Below, piece after piece: positions 1 to 8,497 of a stretch of 64,000 bases of DNA (positions are counted from its first letter, which is position 1; each line of letters begins with the position of its first letter). The translations under genes were made by a program, and so were the position numbers. The notes beneath the pieces are model-generated. The model was not told the origin of the DNA. It searched no databases and saw nothing but the letters and a program-made list of their open reading frames with translations. This stretch comes from JAKFEW01 sp036675505 (GTDB lineage: Bacteria > Cyanobacteriota > Sericytochromatia > S15B-MN24 > JAQBPE01), in the NCBI GenBank assembly GCA_036675505.1, contig JAKFEW010000058.1, positions 1 to 64,000 of the forward strand, written 5' to 3'.

Positions 1-162
1 GCACAGGCCGAAGGCCCAAGCGAAGCGGGATCTAAGATCTCTCTCGTGGGGTGGGTGGGTGGGGCGGTTGGAAGGAGCGAAGCACAGGCCGAAGGCCCAA
101 GCGAAGCGGGATCTAAGATCTCTCTCGTGGGGTGGGTGGGTGGGGCGGTTGGAAGGAGCGAA
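1..162. repeat. 81-bp tandem repeat with G-quadruplex motif
   Basis: Two adjacent copies of an 81-bp unit (1-81 and 82-162) are almost identical and the array may continue left of the window. Each carries GGGGTGGGTGGGTGGGG (48-64 and 129-145), four G-tracts with one-base loops, a classic strong G-quadruplex motif. The flank GGAAGGAGCG-AGCGACTGAAG recurs at 44329-44371 next to another copy of the same G-tract. I see no gene in 1-185. Confidence 0.85.
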
Positions 163-185
163 GCGACTGAAGGGCAAGGGCGTCT

Positions 186-1781
186 CTAAGGTTCCAGGTG
201 CCATTCCCAGGCGTTCCAGAGGTTGCCGCGAATCGTCGGGTTGGGGCGGAAGCCGCGGAGTCTGGCGCTGGTGGCGTCGATACCCACCCAATATAGCAGG
301 GGAACGACCGGTAAATCGAGCGACAGTTGCGCCGCGAGGTCATGATAGACCCGTTTGCGGCGCGCCGGCTCGATCGTGCGCAGGCCTTCCTCGAGCAAGC
401 GATCCACGCGGGCGCTCTTGTAGCGTGCGCGGTTCTGCCCGGCCGGCGGGATCTGATCCGATCGCCAGCGGAAGCTCGAGTCCGGATCGGGCCTGGAAAC
501 GGATGCGACCAGCGCGAGGTCGAAGCTGCCCGTGGCCAGGCGTCCGTTCGGGGCGCCGAACACCACGCTGGCGGGCTGCTTGTCGATCGCGAGGTCGATG
601 CCGGCATCGCGCCATTGCCGCCGCCAGAGCTGGGCGGCCAGCGCGCGCGCCGGCCGATCGGAGGTAGTCACCAGCGAGAGCGCGAGGCGCTGGTCGCCTC
701 GGCGGCGCACGCCGTCCGGCCCGGGCACCCAGCCGGCCTCGTCGAGCAGGCGGCGCGCGGCGGCCGGATCGGGCGGCCAGCGGTGCTCCACGCGGGCGTC
801 GTAGGCCCAGTGGCCGGGCAGTTGCTCGCTCCAGGCCGGCTGGAGGATGCCGCCGTAGGCGCGGGCGTTGAGCTGCTGGCGATCGACCAGGTGGGCGATC
901 GCCCGGCGCACGCGCACGTCCGCCACGGCCGGCTGCGCGAGGTTGAAGACCAGGTGCTCCCAGGTGCCCGTCGGCGTGACGAACACCCGGCCGGGCGCCT
1001 CGCGCTGCAACGCGTCATGCGCCGTCGGCGGCGCGCCCTGCAGCAGATCGAGCTCGCCGAGCCGCCAGAGCTGGAAGGCGGTGGCCTCGTTCGAGACGAA
1101 GCGGGCCTCGAGGCGCGCGATCGCGGGGGCGCCGCGGAAGTAGCGCGGGTTGGCCGTCGCGGTGAGGCGATCGCCGCTCACCCACCGCTCGAGCTTGAAC
1201 GGCCCGCTGCCGATCGGCGCGCGGTTCCAGGGCTGACGGGCGGCCTCGTGGCGATCGCCGAGCACGTGTTTGGGCAGCACGTAGGGGAACAGCTCGAGGT
1301 AGGGCGCGTAGGTGCGCTTGAAGCGCACGACCACGGTGCGCGGGTCCGGCGCGTCGATGCCCGCGATCTCGTCGTAGCCGGCCCGCGAGATCGCCGGGAA
1401 GCGCGGATCCATCACGAGCGCCCAGCTCGCGCGCACGTCGTCCGCCGTGAGCGGCCGGCCATCGTGCCAGGTCACGCCGGGGCGCAGCTTGTAGGTCACG
1501 CGCATCCCGCCGCCTTCGCGCTTCACGCCGCCGTTGGCCGGGGTGGGAACGGTCTCGGCGAGGTCCGGGACCCACTCGCCGCGATCGTCGGGGATCACGA
1601 GGCCGCTATAGAACAGGGCGGCGAGCGAGCTGGTGGCGCCCATGGGCGAGAGGTAAGGGTTGAGGGAGTCGGGCTCCTGGAGGAACTGGATGACGGCGGG
1701 GCGGGTGGAGCGGGGCGTGCTGGTCGCATGAGTTGCAGGCTCGCGGCCGGCGCAGCCGGCGAGGAGAAGCGCCAACAGCAC
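186..1781 (-). CDS. Peptide/oligopeptide ABC transporter substrate-binding lipoprotein (SBP family 5)
   Basis: Periplasmic or membrane-anchored solute receptor of the DppA/OppA type that would hand peptides or similar ligands to an ABC permease; no permease genes are in view. The sequence carries the family-5 signature around WHDGRPLTADDV, then GSGPFKLERW and the late VVPLLYW block, and has full family length (about 530 residues). A lipobox LLAGC directly follows the hydrophobic stretch. The start is uncertain: I used GTG at 1781, but the open frame continues up to a TTG at 1973 that overlaps the stop of the Clp-N gene, and the arginines that would form the signal-peptide n-region lie upstream of the GTG, inside a palindromic repeat. 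It is the last gene of the minus-strand run that starts with the response regulator. Confidence 0.85.
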   Translation of the reverse strand: MLLALLLAGCAGREPATHATSTPRSTRPAVIQFLQEPDSLNPYLSPMGATSSLAALFYSGLVIPDDRGEWVPDLAETVPTPANGGVKREGGGMRVTYKLRPGVTWHDGRPLTADDVRASWALVMDPRFPAISRAGYDEIAGIDAPDPRTVVVRFKRTYAPYLELFPYVLPKHVLGDRHEAARQPWNRAPIGSGPFKLERWVSGDRLTATANPRYFRGAPAIARLEARFVSNEATAFQLWRLGELDLLQGAPPTAHDALQREAPGRVFVTPTGTWEHLVFNLAQPAVADVRVRRAIAHLVDRQQLNARAYGGILQPAWSEQLPGHWAYDARVEHRWPPDPAAARRLLDEAGWVPGPDGVRRRGDQRLALSLVTTSDRPARALAAQLWRRQWRDAGIDLAIDKQPASVVFGAPNGRLATGSFDLALVASVSRPDPDSSFRWRSDQIPPAGQNRARYKSARVDRLLEEGLRTIEPARRKRVYHDLAAQLSLDLPVVPLLYWVGIDATSARLRGFRPNPTIRGNLWNAWEWHLEP

Positions 1782-1962
1782 CCTTCTTCCTCTCCGGGTG
1801 GGTTCGTGGGGGGGCTGGAAAGGGGGAGAGGACGGTGAGGAGGGGCTGGAGAGCCCCGACGACCCCGGTGAGGGGGCTCGGGGCACGCCGGGTGCCTCGC
1901 GAACCCCCTCACCGCCCCTGTGGGGCACCTCTCCCCCGCCGGGGAGAGGGGAAGGGTTCCTG
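1782..1962. repeat. Palindromic dispersed repeat, full-length copy
   Basis: About 180 bp with nested inverted repeats. The outer arms are an ACCCTTC-CCTCTCC type sequence on the left and GGAGAGGGGAAGGGT on the right; an inner pair is GGTGAGGGGG and CCCCCTCACC. The left arm contains the family hallmark GGGTGGGTTCGTGGGG then GGCTGGAAA. It lies at the 5' end of the substrate-binding protein gene and is read through by its open frame. Copies or parts recur at 8477, 14415, 18943, 33819 and 51092. Confidence 0.75.
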
Positions 1963-1969
1963 GATCCGG

Positions 1970-2962
1970 TCAATTCGGCTGCAGCTCCTCGTCAAGGTCC
2001 GAGCCCCTGGACGGCGATGCGTCCTCGGGCTCCGGGTCCCCCGGCGCGTGATCGAAGGCCGTCTCCACGTCGAAGCGGATCTGGGCGAGGTTCACGTCCA
2101 GCTGGTCGAGGATGTAGAGCGCCCCGCCCACGTCGAGGTCGATCATGCCAAGCAGGATGTGCCCCGTGCCCACCTGCTCGTGGCCCAGCTTGCGCGCGGC
2201 CGTCCAGGCCTGGTCGAGCACCTCCTCGCACCAACGCGAGAGCGACAGGCGCCCGGGAAGCGTCCCGCTGCCGCGCCCGATCACCCGCGAGGCCACGGCC
2301 TCGACTTCCAGCGCATCGACGCCGTTGGCCTCGAGCACGCGCGAGGCCAGGCCGGTGCGCACGTAGAGCAGCGCCGTGAGCAGCTGCTCGGTGCCCACGA
2401 TCGTGTGGCCGAAGAACCGCGTGGCGGCGTAGGAGTAGCTGAGCACCGACTGGCCGGCCGGCGTGAGCAGGCGCTGGACGAACCGGCGCGGCAGCACCTT
2501 GCCCTCAGCAGCGGGGGTCTCGGCGTCCTCCGACATGCCGCCCGCGAGCAAGGCCTCGGCCTCCTCGCGCAACTCGGCCGGCTCGAGGCGCAGGTGGCGC
2601 AGGACGGTCTCGGCGGCCGTGTCGGGCTCCAGGAGCAAGGCGTGGAAGACGTCCTGGCTCTCCACCAGCGTCGGGCGGCGCATCGCGGTGCGCGCGAGGA
2701 CGCGGATCGTGCCGGCCGAAAAGACCAGGTCCTCCTGGCGGGCCATGCTGTAGCCACGGCCGGAGAGCTGCTCGACGGCGAGGCGGAGCTGCTTCGGCCC
2801 GACCCCATGGCGGGTCAGCAGGCGCGTCGCCAGGCCCCTGTGCTCATGCGCGAGCCCGAGCAGCAGGTGGTCGGTGTCCACCTGCGTGAACTCCAGCCGA
2901 AGCGCTTCTTCCCTGGCGGCGTTGAGGGCCTGGATCGCACCGGCGGAGAACTTCTCGAGCAC
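1970..2962 (-). CDS. Clp N-terminal domain protein without ATPase (two Clp-N repeats)
   Basis: 330 residues made of two tandem Clp-N regions (about 1-145 and 165-305), recognisable by the FSAGAIQALNAAREEA start and the DTDHLLLGL and GTGHILLGM helices that match ClpC/ClpB N-domains. There are no Walker motifs, so this is not an unfoldase. By analogy with ClpS-like or other stand-alone Clp-N proteins it may bind substrates or adaptors of ClpC; that role is inference. It begins 53 bp after the histidine kinase on the same strand, and its stop overlaps a possible TTG start of the peptide-binding lipoprotein. The acidic C-terminal 30 residues look disordered. Confidence 0.85.
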   Translation of the reverse strand: MLEKFSAGAIQALNAAREEALRLEFTQVDTDHLLLGLAHEHRGLATRLLTRHGVGPKQLRLAVEQLSGRGYSMARQEDLVFSAGTIRVLARTAMRRPTLVESQDVFHALLLEPDTAAETVLRHLRLEPAELREEAEALLAGGMSEDAETPAAEGKVLPRRFVQRLLTPAGQSVLSYSYAATRFFGHTIVGTEQLLTALLYVRTGLASRVLEANGVDALEVEAVASRVIGRGSGTLPGRLSLSRWCEEVLDQAWTAARKLGHEQVGTGHILLGMIDLDVGGALYILDQLDVNLAQIRFDVETAFDHAPGDPEPEDASPSRGSDLDEELQPN

Positions 2963-3015
2963 TGACCTACACTCCGTTGCCTACGTGCCACGGCGGCTCC
3001 GCGAGCCTGGTGGAC

Positions 3016-4431
3016 TTAGTCTGCCGCCTGCGACGCGGGCAGCGTGATGTAGACGGTCGTACCCTGTCCCTCGGTCGACTCCACGTTGATCTCGCCACGG
3101 TGGGCGTCGATCGCTTGCTTCACGATCGTGAGGCCGAGGCCGCTGCCGCCCTGCAGCCGCGAGCGGCCGCGCGTGACGCGGAAGAAGCGATCGAAGATGT
3201 GCGGCAGGTCCTGCGCGGGGATGCCGATGCCGGTGTCCGAGATGCTGAAGCGCACGTGGCCGTTCTCGGGCCAGGCCTTCACGCGCACTTCGCCGCCGGC
3301 GGGCGTGAACTTCACGGCGTTCGCCACCAGGTTCACGAGCACCTGGCGCAGGCGCGCGCGGTCCGCCTCGAGCGTGATATCGCCTTGCGGCAGCTCAGAC
3401 TCCAGCTTCACCTCGCGCTGCTTGGCCTGCGGCGCCACGGTCGTGACCGCCTCGGCGAGAATCTTCGCGACTTCGACACCCGTGATCTGGAGCTTGTCGC
3501 GGCCGGCCTCGAGCGCCGCGATGTCGAGCAGGTGGTTCACGAGCTCGTGCATCCGGTTGATCTCGTCGAGCGCATCGTTGAGGAACTCGTCGGCGACCGC
3601 CGGATCGTCCTTGGCCCCCTCGACGAGGTTCTCGAGCAACAACTTGACGGACGTCACGGGCGTGCGCAGCTCGTGCGACGCGTTCGCGATGAAGTCCTGG
3701 CGCATCCGGTCCTGCTCGACCTCGTGCGAGATGTCCTGGTAGCTCACCAGCCAGCCGGTCTGCTCGTGCCGCTCGTTGTAGAGCGGGGCGCTGTAGCGGC
3801 GCAGGAACTGCCGCGGACGCTCGAGCTGGATGATGTCGGTGCGCGGCCGATCCGGCTTCTTCGCCATCTCCTCCTCGACCAGTGCGAGCTGGTCCGGCAC
3901 GAAGGTGCGCGCATGGAACGCGAGGCGGTAGCGTTCATGGCCGTCGGCCGGCTGGCCGTCGGCCGGCTGGCCGTTGGCCGCCGTCATCTGCTCGGCGCTC
4001 GCCATCAGCCGCAGCGCCGTGTTCACGTGCAGCGGCCTGAGCGACATGTCGAGGATCATCACGCCTTCGCTGAGGCTGTTCAACACGTCGACGATCTCGG
4101 CGCGGCTCGCGGTCATCGAGGTGGTCGCTCCGCGCGCGTGAAGCGCGGCCAGCGCCGTGTTCATCGCGCGACCGTCGCTGCCGCGCAAGCCCGGCATGGG
4201 CACGTCCTCCCCGGCCGCCAGGTGCTTGACGGCGAGGAGGACCTGGTCGACCGGGTGGAGCAGCAGGCCGATCACGACCGACGTGATCAGCAGGCAGACC
4301 GCGCCCACCGCGATCAGGCTCATCGGCTCCGGCACGTCGAAGTAAACGGCGATGAGCCAAAAGAGGAAGCCCGCCAGCACCAGGAGGAGGAGCTGGAAGG
4401 CGAGGATTCTGGCGTAGAGGGATCTGACCAT
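3016..4431 (-). CDS. Membrane sensor histidine kinase (PhoR/VicK type)
   Basis: 471 residues. Two N-terminal membrane segments (about 8-28 and 37-58) with almost no periplasmic loop are followed by a HAMP-like linker, a PAS-like sensor region (about 105-240) and a HisKA/HATPase kinase core. The phospho-acceptor is His253 in NASHELRTP; N box LVNLVANAVKF, G1 box DTGIGIP and G2 box GGSGLGL are all present, so it should be active. The PAS region contains a 15-bp tandem repeat (GQPAD units). It starts 22 bp after the response regulator gene and is surely its cognate kinase. The short extracytoplasmic loop suggests that the signal is sensed in the membrane or cytoplasm. Confidence 0.95.
   Translation of the reverse strand: MVRSLYARILAFQLLLLVLAGFLFWLIAVYFDVPEPMSLIAVGAVCLLITSVVIGLLLHPVDQVLLAVKHLAAGEDVPMPGLRGSDGRAMNTALAALHARGATTSMTASRAEIVDVLNSLSEGVMILDMSLRPLHVNTALRLMASAEQMTAANGQPADGQPADGHERYRLAFHARTFVPDQLALVEEEMAKKPDRPRTDIIQLERPRQFLRRYSAPLYNERHEQTGWLVSYQDISHEVEQDRMRQDFIANASHELRTPVTSVKLLLENLVEGAKDDPAVADEFLNDALDEINRMHELVNHLLDIAALEAGRDKLQITGVEVAKILAEAVTTVAPQAKQREVKLESELPQGDITLEADRARLRQVLVNLVANAVKFTPAGGEVRVKAWPENGHVRFSISDTGIGIPAQDLPHIFDRFFRVTRGRSRLQGGSGLGLTIVKQAIDAHRGEINVESTEGQGTTVYITLPASQAAD
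3939..3982 (-). repeat. 15-bp tandem repeat inside the histidine kinase
   Basis: Three units of GGCCGTCGGCCGGCT (the last one imperfect) encode a GQPAD repeat in the PAS-like region. The unit keeps the reading frame, so copy number could vary without disrupting the kinase. Confidence 0.85.
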
Positions 4432-4453
4432 CGGCTAAGCGGCCGGGCGGTTT

Positions 4454-5173
4454 CTAGGAAACCTCTGCCGGGCGCGTGCGGCGCTCGAAGCGGTAACCCA
4501 CGCCGCGGACCGTCTGGATCCGCATCGGGTGGTTGGGGTCCTTCTCGATCTTTTCCCGCAGCCAGTGGATGTGGACGTCGACCGTGCGGCCTTCGCCGGT
4601 GAAGTCGTAGCCCCAGACCTGCTCGATCAGATACTCGCGGCTCAGCACCTTGTTTGCGTTGAGGGCGAGCAGCTTGAGCAGCTCGTACTCCTTCAAGGTC
4701 AAGTTGAGTACCTTGCCGCCGAGCGTGACCTCGTGGCGGGTCAGATCGATGATCAGATCACCGATCTCGATCTTGTCGGGCTGCGTCTGCTTCTGCTCGC
4801 TGTAGCGGTTCACGAGGCGCAGCAGCGCCTTCACGCGGGCGAGCAGCTCTCGCAGCGAGAAAGGCTTGGTCACGTACTCGTCGGCGCCGATCTCGAGGCC
4901 GACGACCTTGTCGATTTCTTCGCCCTTGGCGGTCAGCATGATGACCGGGATGGGCATCTCCTGACGGAGCTGGCGGCACACTTCATAGCCGTCCAGCGAC
5001 GGCAACATCACGTCCAGCACGACGAGGTTCGGCTTCTCGCGCCGCGCCACCTCCAAGGCTTGCTGGCCGTCGCTCGCGGTGACGACGGCGTAGCCTTCCT
5101 TCTCCAGCGAATACTGGATGCTCTTGACGATGGAGGGCTCGTCGTCGACGACGAGGATCTTGGCAGCTGACAT
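4454..5173 (-). CDS. OmpR/PhoB-family response regulator
   Basis: 240-residue two-domain regulator. The receiver has the acidic pair in VVDDE (residues 10-11), the phospho-acceptor Asp54 in VVLDVMLPS and the conserved Lys in VTKPFS; the C-terminal half is a winged-helix Trans_reg_C domain ending in RTVRGVGYRFE. I chose the ATG at 5173 because AAAGGAG lies eight bases before it; the frame opens ten codons earlier at 5203 without that signal. It heads the operon with the histidine kinase downstream and probably controls its own expression, which cannot be read from the sequence. Confidence 0.95.
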   Translation of the reverse strand: MSAAKILVVDDEPSIVKSIQYSLEKEGYAVVTASDGQQALEVARREKPNLVVLDVMLPSLDGYEVCRQLRQEMPIPVIMLTAKGEEIDKVVGLEIGADEYVTKPFSLRELLARVKALLRLVNRYSEQKQTQPDKIEIGDLIIDLTRHEVTLGGKVLNLTLKEYELLKLLALNANKVLSREYLIEQVWGYDFTGEGRTVDVHIHWLREKIEKDPNHPMRIQTVRGVGYRFERRTRPAEVS

Positions 5174-5227
5174 CGGGAATAGCTCCTTTGGGGCCAGGCC
5201 CACCTTAAACCGGATTTAAATGCTGCT

Positions 5228-5256
5228 TTTATAAGCTGTTGAGCAACATTTGACAA
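5228..5256 (-). promoter_or_regulatory. Sigma70-type promoter for the two-component operon
   Basis: On the minus strand TTGTCA (complement of 5251-5256) is followed after exactly 17 bases by TATAAA (complement of 5228-5233). It lies about 55 bp upstream of the response regulator start at 5173. Spacing and both hexamers are close to consensus. Confidence 0.7.
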
Positions 5257-5460
5257 ACTTAATCCGTATATACCCAGCCCCTCAGGGGCTTAGCAGGTGT
5301 TCAAGAAGATTTACCGTTTTTCAGCCTGCTTGGGCGCTAGAACCGCACCAATTCTAGCTTGTCGGGGTATAGAATGACAGAACGTCATCTGACCCCTCCC
5401 GATTCCGCCCCCTTCGCCGCCTTCGCCGCACCCCCAGACCGACTGATGTTCATTCAACCG

Positions 5461-5478
5461 CTCCGACTTTCGTCGGAG
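5461..5478 (+). promoter_or_regulatory. Perfect 7-bp hairpin in the leader of the peptidase/propeller gene
   Basis: CTCCGAC, loop TTTC, GTCGGAG. It ends 20 bases before the Shine-Dalgarno GGAGG at 5499-5503. Without a T-run it is unlikely to terminate; a role in mRNA stability or translation is possible but unproven. Confidence 0.45.
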
Positions 5479-5510
5479 TGGCCCAGCACCGTGCCTTTGG
5501 AGGTCAAGCC

Positions 5511-8465
5511 TTGGCGAAGTTTCGTGCCGCGTCCATTCTTGCCGCTGCCACCGTCGGTCTGACGGCGGCGCCCGCCCTGGCCGGAAACCATCCCGAGCGC
5601 CAGTGGCTGGTGCAGGAGTCCGCGCACTTCCAAATGCACTTTTACCCTGGCCTCGAACAGACCGCGACGCGCGTCTTGAAGGCCGCGGAAGAGGCCTACC
5701 CGAAGCTGACCCAGGACTTCGGCGTGCGGGGCCAGACCGGCAAGATCCCGATCATCATGGATCAAGACTCGTTCTTCAACGGCGAGGCCGAGCCCCTCAA
5801 GGATCGCATCACGCTGGATCCCGGCCTCACCACCTCGTCCGTGGTCGGCACCCAGCGCTTCGTGGCCCACGAGCTCGCGCACGTCATGACCTTCCGGGCC
5901 CTCAACAAGGGCAACACCATGGCGAAGCTGAACAGCCTGGGCGCCCTGCCCACCTGGTTCCTCGAGGGCATCGCGCAGTATACGGCCGAGTATTGGTATC
6001 CCTCGCTGGACCGCATGCTGCGCCTGAACACGCTGGAAGGCAGCCTGCTCACGACCACCGAGCGGACGAACTTCCGCATGCTCGGCGTGCACGCCGGCGC
6101 CGCGGGCTACAACGAGGGCTACTCGCTCTGCCGCTACATGTTCGACACGCACGGCCGCGACAAGGTCGCCGTGCTGATGGCCAACCTGCGTGACGGCAAG
6201 AAGAGCTGGGAGCAGGCGATCGAGGCCACGTTCGGCAAGACGCTGACGGCGATCGAGGCCGGCTGGCGCCAGCACCTGCGCGACGGCTACGCCAAGCAGA
6301 TCAAGGGCCTGCAGGACAAGGTGCCCGGCGCGACGTCCGTGGTCGACTCGTACCAGGGCGAGGTGAACGTCCAGCCCAAGCTCGCGCCGGACGGCAAGCG
6401 CCTGGCGTACCTGACGAGCCGTCACCAGGACAGCTTCCTTTACCTGCGCGGCAACGTGATGGGCTTCCTCTCGCTGTTCGTGGCCGAGCCCGACGGCAAG
6501 GGCGCCCGCATGGTGCCCGTGGGCCGTGGCGCGGTGAGCTCGTTCGGCTGGTCCGCCGACGGGCGCAAGCTGGTCTATTCGCGCGTCGTGCAGGACCCCG
6601 CGGGCAACCCCGGCTTCGACGTGTTCGCCTACGACGTGCAGGCCCGCACGACCGCCCGCGTGACCGAGAACGAGGGCGCCAACGCGATGGCCTGGCGGCC
6701 CGGCACCCAGCAGGTCGCCTACGTGTCAGTGAAGGACGGCGTGAGCGCCATCAAGCTGATCGACACGCGCACCAAGAAGGTGCAGACGCTTTACAAGCCC
6801 GCGGGCGACGAGCAGTACAAGGATCCGGCCTGGTCGCCCGACGGCCGCAAGCTGGCCCTGATCGCCCATGCGCCCGGCGAGGCCGGCCGCCTGGTCCTGC
6901 TCGACGTCGACCACGGCAAGCTCAAGCCGATCGCGAGGAGCGCCCGCGGCGGCGACAGCACGCCCTGTTGGACGCCCGACGGCCAGGGCGTGGTCTACAC
7001 CTCGGACCGCTCCGGCATGACCAACCTTTACGCCATCGACGTCGCGTCGGGCGCCGAGCGGCAGCTCACCAACACGTTCCGCGGCGCCGAGACGCCCAGC
7101 GTCGCGCCCGACGGCTCGGCGATCTACTTCGCGACCTTCAAAGCGAAGGGCAGCGTGATCCACCGCATCCCGTTCGGCGGAGGTAAGAGCGCTGGCGGCG
7201 GGGGCGCGGCGGGCGTGGCCCGACCCAAGGCCGCTAGGGAGATCGCCGACCCCGACCACGAGCCCCTGAACGAGGCCCGCACCCCGCGCAGCGGCGGCGC
7301 AGCACCCGTGGCCGAGGCGCTGCAAGGCTTCTCGGTGGGCGCCGAGCTGCCTCCGACGCAGGCGTTGTCGGCCGGCGAGGGCGGCGCGCTCGAGAAGGCG
7401 ATCGAGGAATCCTTCTCGATCAAGACGGCGAAGCCGTACGCGCCGAAGCTGACCAACGACCTGCTGATCCCGCAGATGACCTCGGACGAGAAGGGCCAGC
7501 AGGTGGGCGTGGCGGCCGTCTACAGCGACATCCTCGAGAAGCACCAGCTGGGCGTGGACGTGCGCTACGGCATCATGAGCCAGCGCTTTTCCTACAACGC
7601 GCAGTACGTGAACCGCATGTTCGGCTCGAGCTGGATGGTCAGCCTCTTCGACCAGCCCCAGATCGCGCTCTCGCCGGACGTGGGCCTCAACGGCCGGCCG
7701 GTCGTCGAGAGCCTGTACTTCCAGCGGATGCGCGGCGCGTCGCTGGGCGTCCAGACCCCGCTCCCCGGCGGCCGCAGCCTGACGACCGGCGCGCAGATGG
7801 GCACGCTGAGCACGCTGATGGATCCCTACGTCGGCAGCTACGGCCAGCTCAAACAGGGCCAGCTCAACACCCTGAGCGCCGTGTTGAACGAACAGAACGT
7901 CAAGAACACGATCGACGGCGACATCAACCCCTCGGATGGCTACCGCATGGCCCTGGGCATGACGATGTCCGACCGGAACATCGGCTCGAACTTCAACTTC
8001 TCGCAGTACGTGTTCCAGGGCGAGCGTTACTTCGCGATCAACCCGGACCTCCGCCACAACCTGACCTGGCGCTGGAACCTCGGCCTGATCAACGGCGACG
8101 CGCCGCAGCCCTTCCTGCTCGGCGGCGCGAACGGCTCCAACTCGATTTTCGCGCTTCGCGGCTACGCGGTGGGTGCCTTCTCGGGGACGCGCCTCGCCAC
8201 GACGGGCGTGGAGTACACGCTGCCGCTGCTGACGCACATCGATAAGATGTTCGGCCCGCTCTACCTCGACCGCCTCTACGTCGCGGCGTTCACGGACGTG
8301 GGCTCGGCCTGGCAGGACGGCGCGGCGAGCAACCCGTTCGCCAGCGCCGGCGGCGAGATCCGGCTCCGCACGTCGGTGATGGGGCGGCAGATGCTGACGT
8401 TCCGGATCGGGCTGGCGAAGAAGCTGGGGTCTTCGGACTTCCCCGGCTTCTACCTCACGTTCTAA
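5511..8465 (+). CDS. Exported peptidase-like / TolB-type propeller / outer-membrane beta-barrel fusion
   Basis: 984 residues. Residues 1-24 form a Sec signal peptide ending APALAG. Residues about 30-270 are a gluzincin-like metallopeptidase region with the zinc motif HELAH (near 120-124) and a downstream glutamate in WFLEGIAQY (near 151). About 290-580 is a propeller of PD40/WD40 repeats (LAPDGKRLAYLTS, WSPDGRKLALIA, WTPDGQGVVYTS). After a disordered linker the last 350 residues resemble an Omp85/surface-antigen beta-barrel and end in Phe. It thus probably sits in the outer membrane with the peptidase and propeller in the periplasm or outside. The TTG at 5511 is chosen because GGAGG lies seven bases upstream. 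Activity and substrate are unknown. Confidence 0.75.
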   Translation: MAKFRAASILAAATVGLTAAPALAGNHPERQWLVQESAHFQMHFYPGLEQTATRVLKAAEEAYPKLTQDFGVRGQTGKIPIIMDQDSFFNGEAEPLKDRITLDPGLTTSSVVGTQRFVAHELAHVMTFRALNKGNTMAKLNSLGALPTWFLEGIAQYTAEYWYPSLDRMLRLNTLEGSLLTTTERTNFRMLGVHAGAAGYNEGYSLCRYMFDTHGRDKVAVLMANLRDGKKSWEQAIEATFGKTLTAIEAGWRQHLRDGYAKQIKGLQDKVPGATSVVDSYQGEVNVQPKLAPDGKRLAYLTSRHQDSFLYLRGNVMGFLSLFVAEPDGKGARMVPVGRGAVSSFGWSADGRKLVYSRVVQDPAGNPGFDVFAYDVQARTTARVTENEGANAMAWRPGTQQVAYVSVKDGVSAIKLIDTRTKKVQTLYKPAGDEQYKDPAWSPDGRKLALIAHAPGEAGRLVLLDVDHGKLKPIARSARGGDSTPCWTPDGQGVVYTSDRSGMTNLYAIDVASGAERQLTNTFRGAETPSVAPDGSAIYFATFKAKGSVIHRIPFGGGKSAGGGGAAGVARPKAAREIADPDHEPLNEARTPRSGGAAPVAEALQGFSVGAELPPTQALSAGEGGALEKAIEESFSIKTAKPYAPKLTNDLLIPQMTSDEKGQQVGVAAVYSDILEKHQLGVDVRYGIMSQRFSYNAQYVNRMFGSSWMVSLFDQPQIALSPDVGLNGRPVVESLYFQRMRGASLGVQTPLPGGRSLTTGAQMGTLSTLMDPYVGSYGQLKQGQLNTLSAVLNEQNVKNTIDGDINPSDGYRMALGMTMSDRNIGSNFNFSQYVFQGERYFAINPDLRHNLTWRWNLGLINGDAPQPFLLGGANGSNSIFALRGYAVGAFSGTRLATTGVEYTLPLLTHIDKMFGPLYLDRLYVAAFTDVGSAWQDGAASNPFASAGGEIRLRTSVMGRQMLTFRIGLAKKLGSSDFPGFYLTF

Positions 8466-8476
8466 CCCGAACAGGA

Positions 8477-8495
8477 ACTCTTTCCCTCTCCGGGT
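8477..8495. repeat. Remnant of the palindromic dispersed repeat
   Basis: ACTCTTTCCCTCTCCGGGT matches only the left tip of the family seen complete at 33819 and 51092 and then stops. It lies between two convergent genes. Confidence 0.5.
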
Positions 8496-8497
8496 AA

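Larger units (their letters stand above)
5174..5510. other. Intergenic control region between divergent genes
   Basis: 337 bp, clearly AT-richer than its surroundings and without a convincing gene. It holds a good minus-strand promoter for the response regulator (5228-5256), a GC-rich short hairpin AGCCCCTCAGGGGCT near 5277-5291, and a leader hairpin (5461-5478) before the plus-strand peptidase/propeller gene. Confidence 0.7.

Noticed and set aside
327..1838. A 503-codon plus-strand frame opposite the peptide-binding lipoprotein
   Set aside because: Shadow; the minus strand has the full family signature.
5250..5272. Plus-strand TTGACA with TATATA nearby
   Set aside because: Spacing is 11 bases, far from 17; the same bases form a proper promoter on the minus strand.
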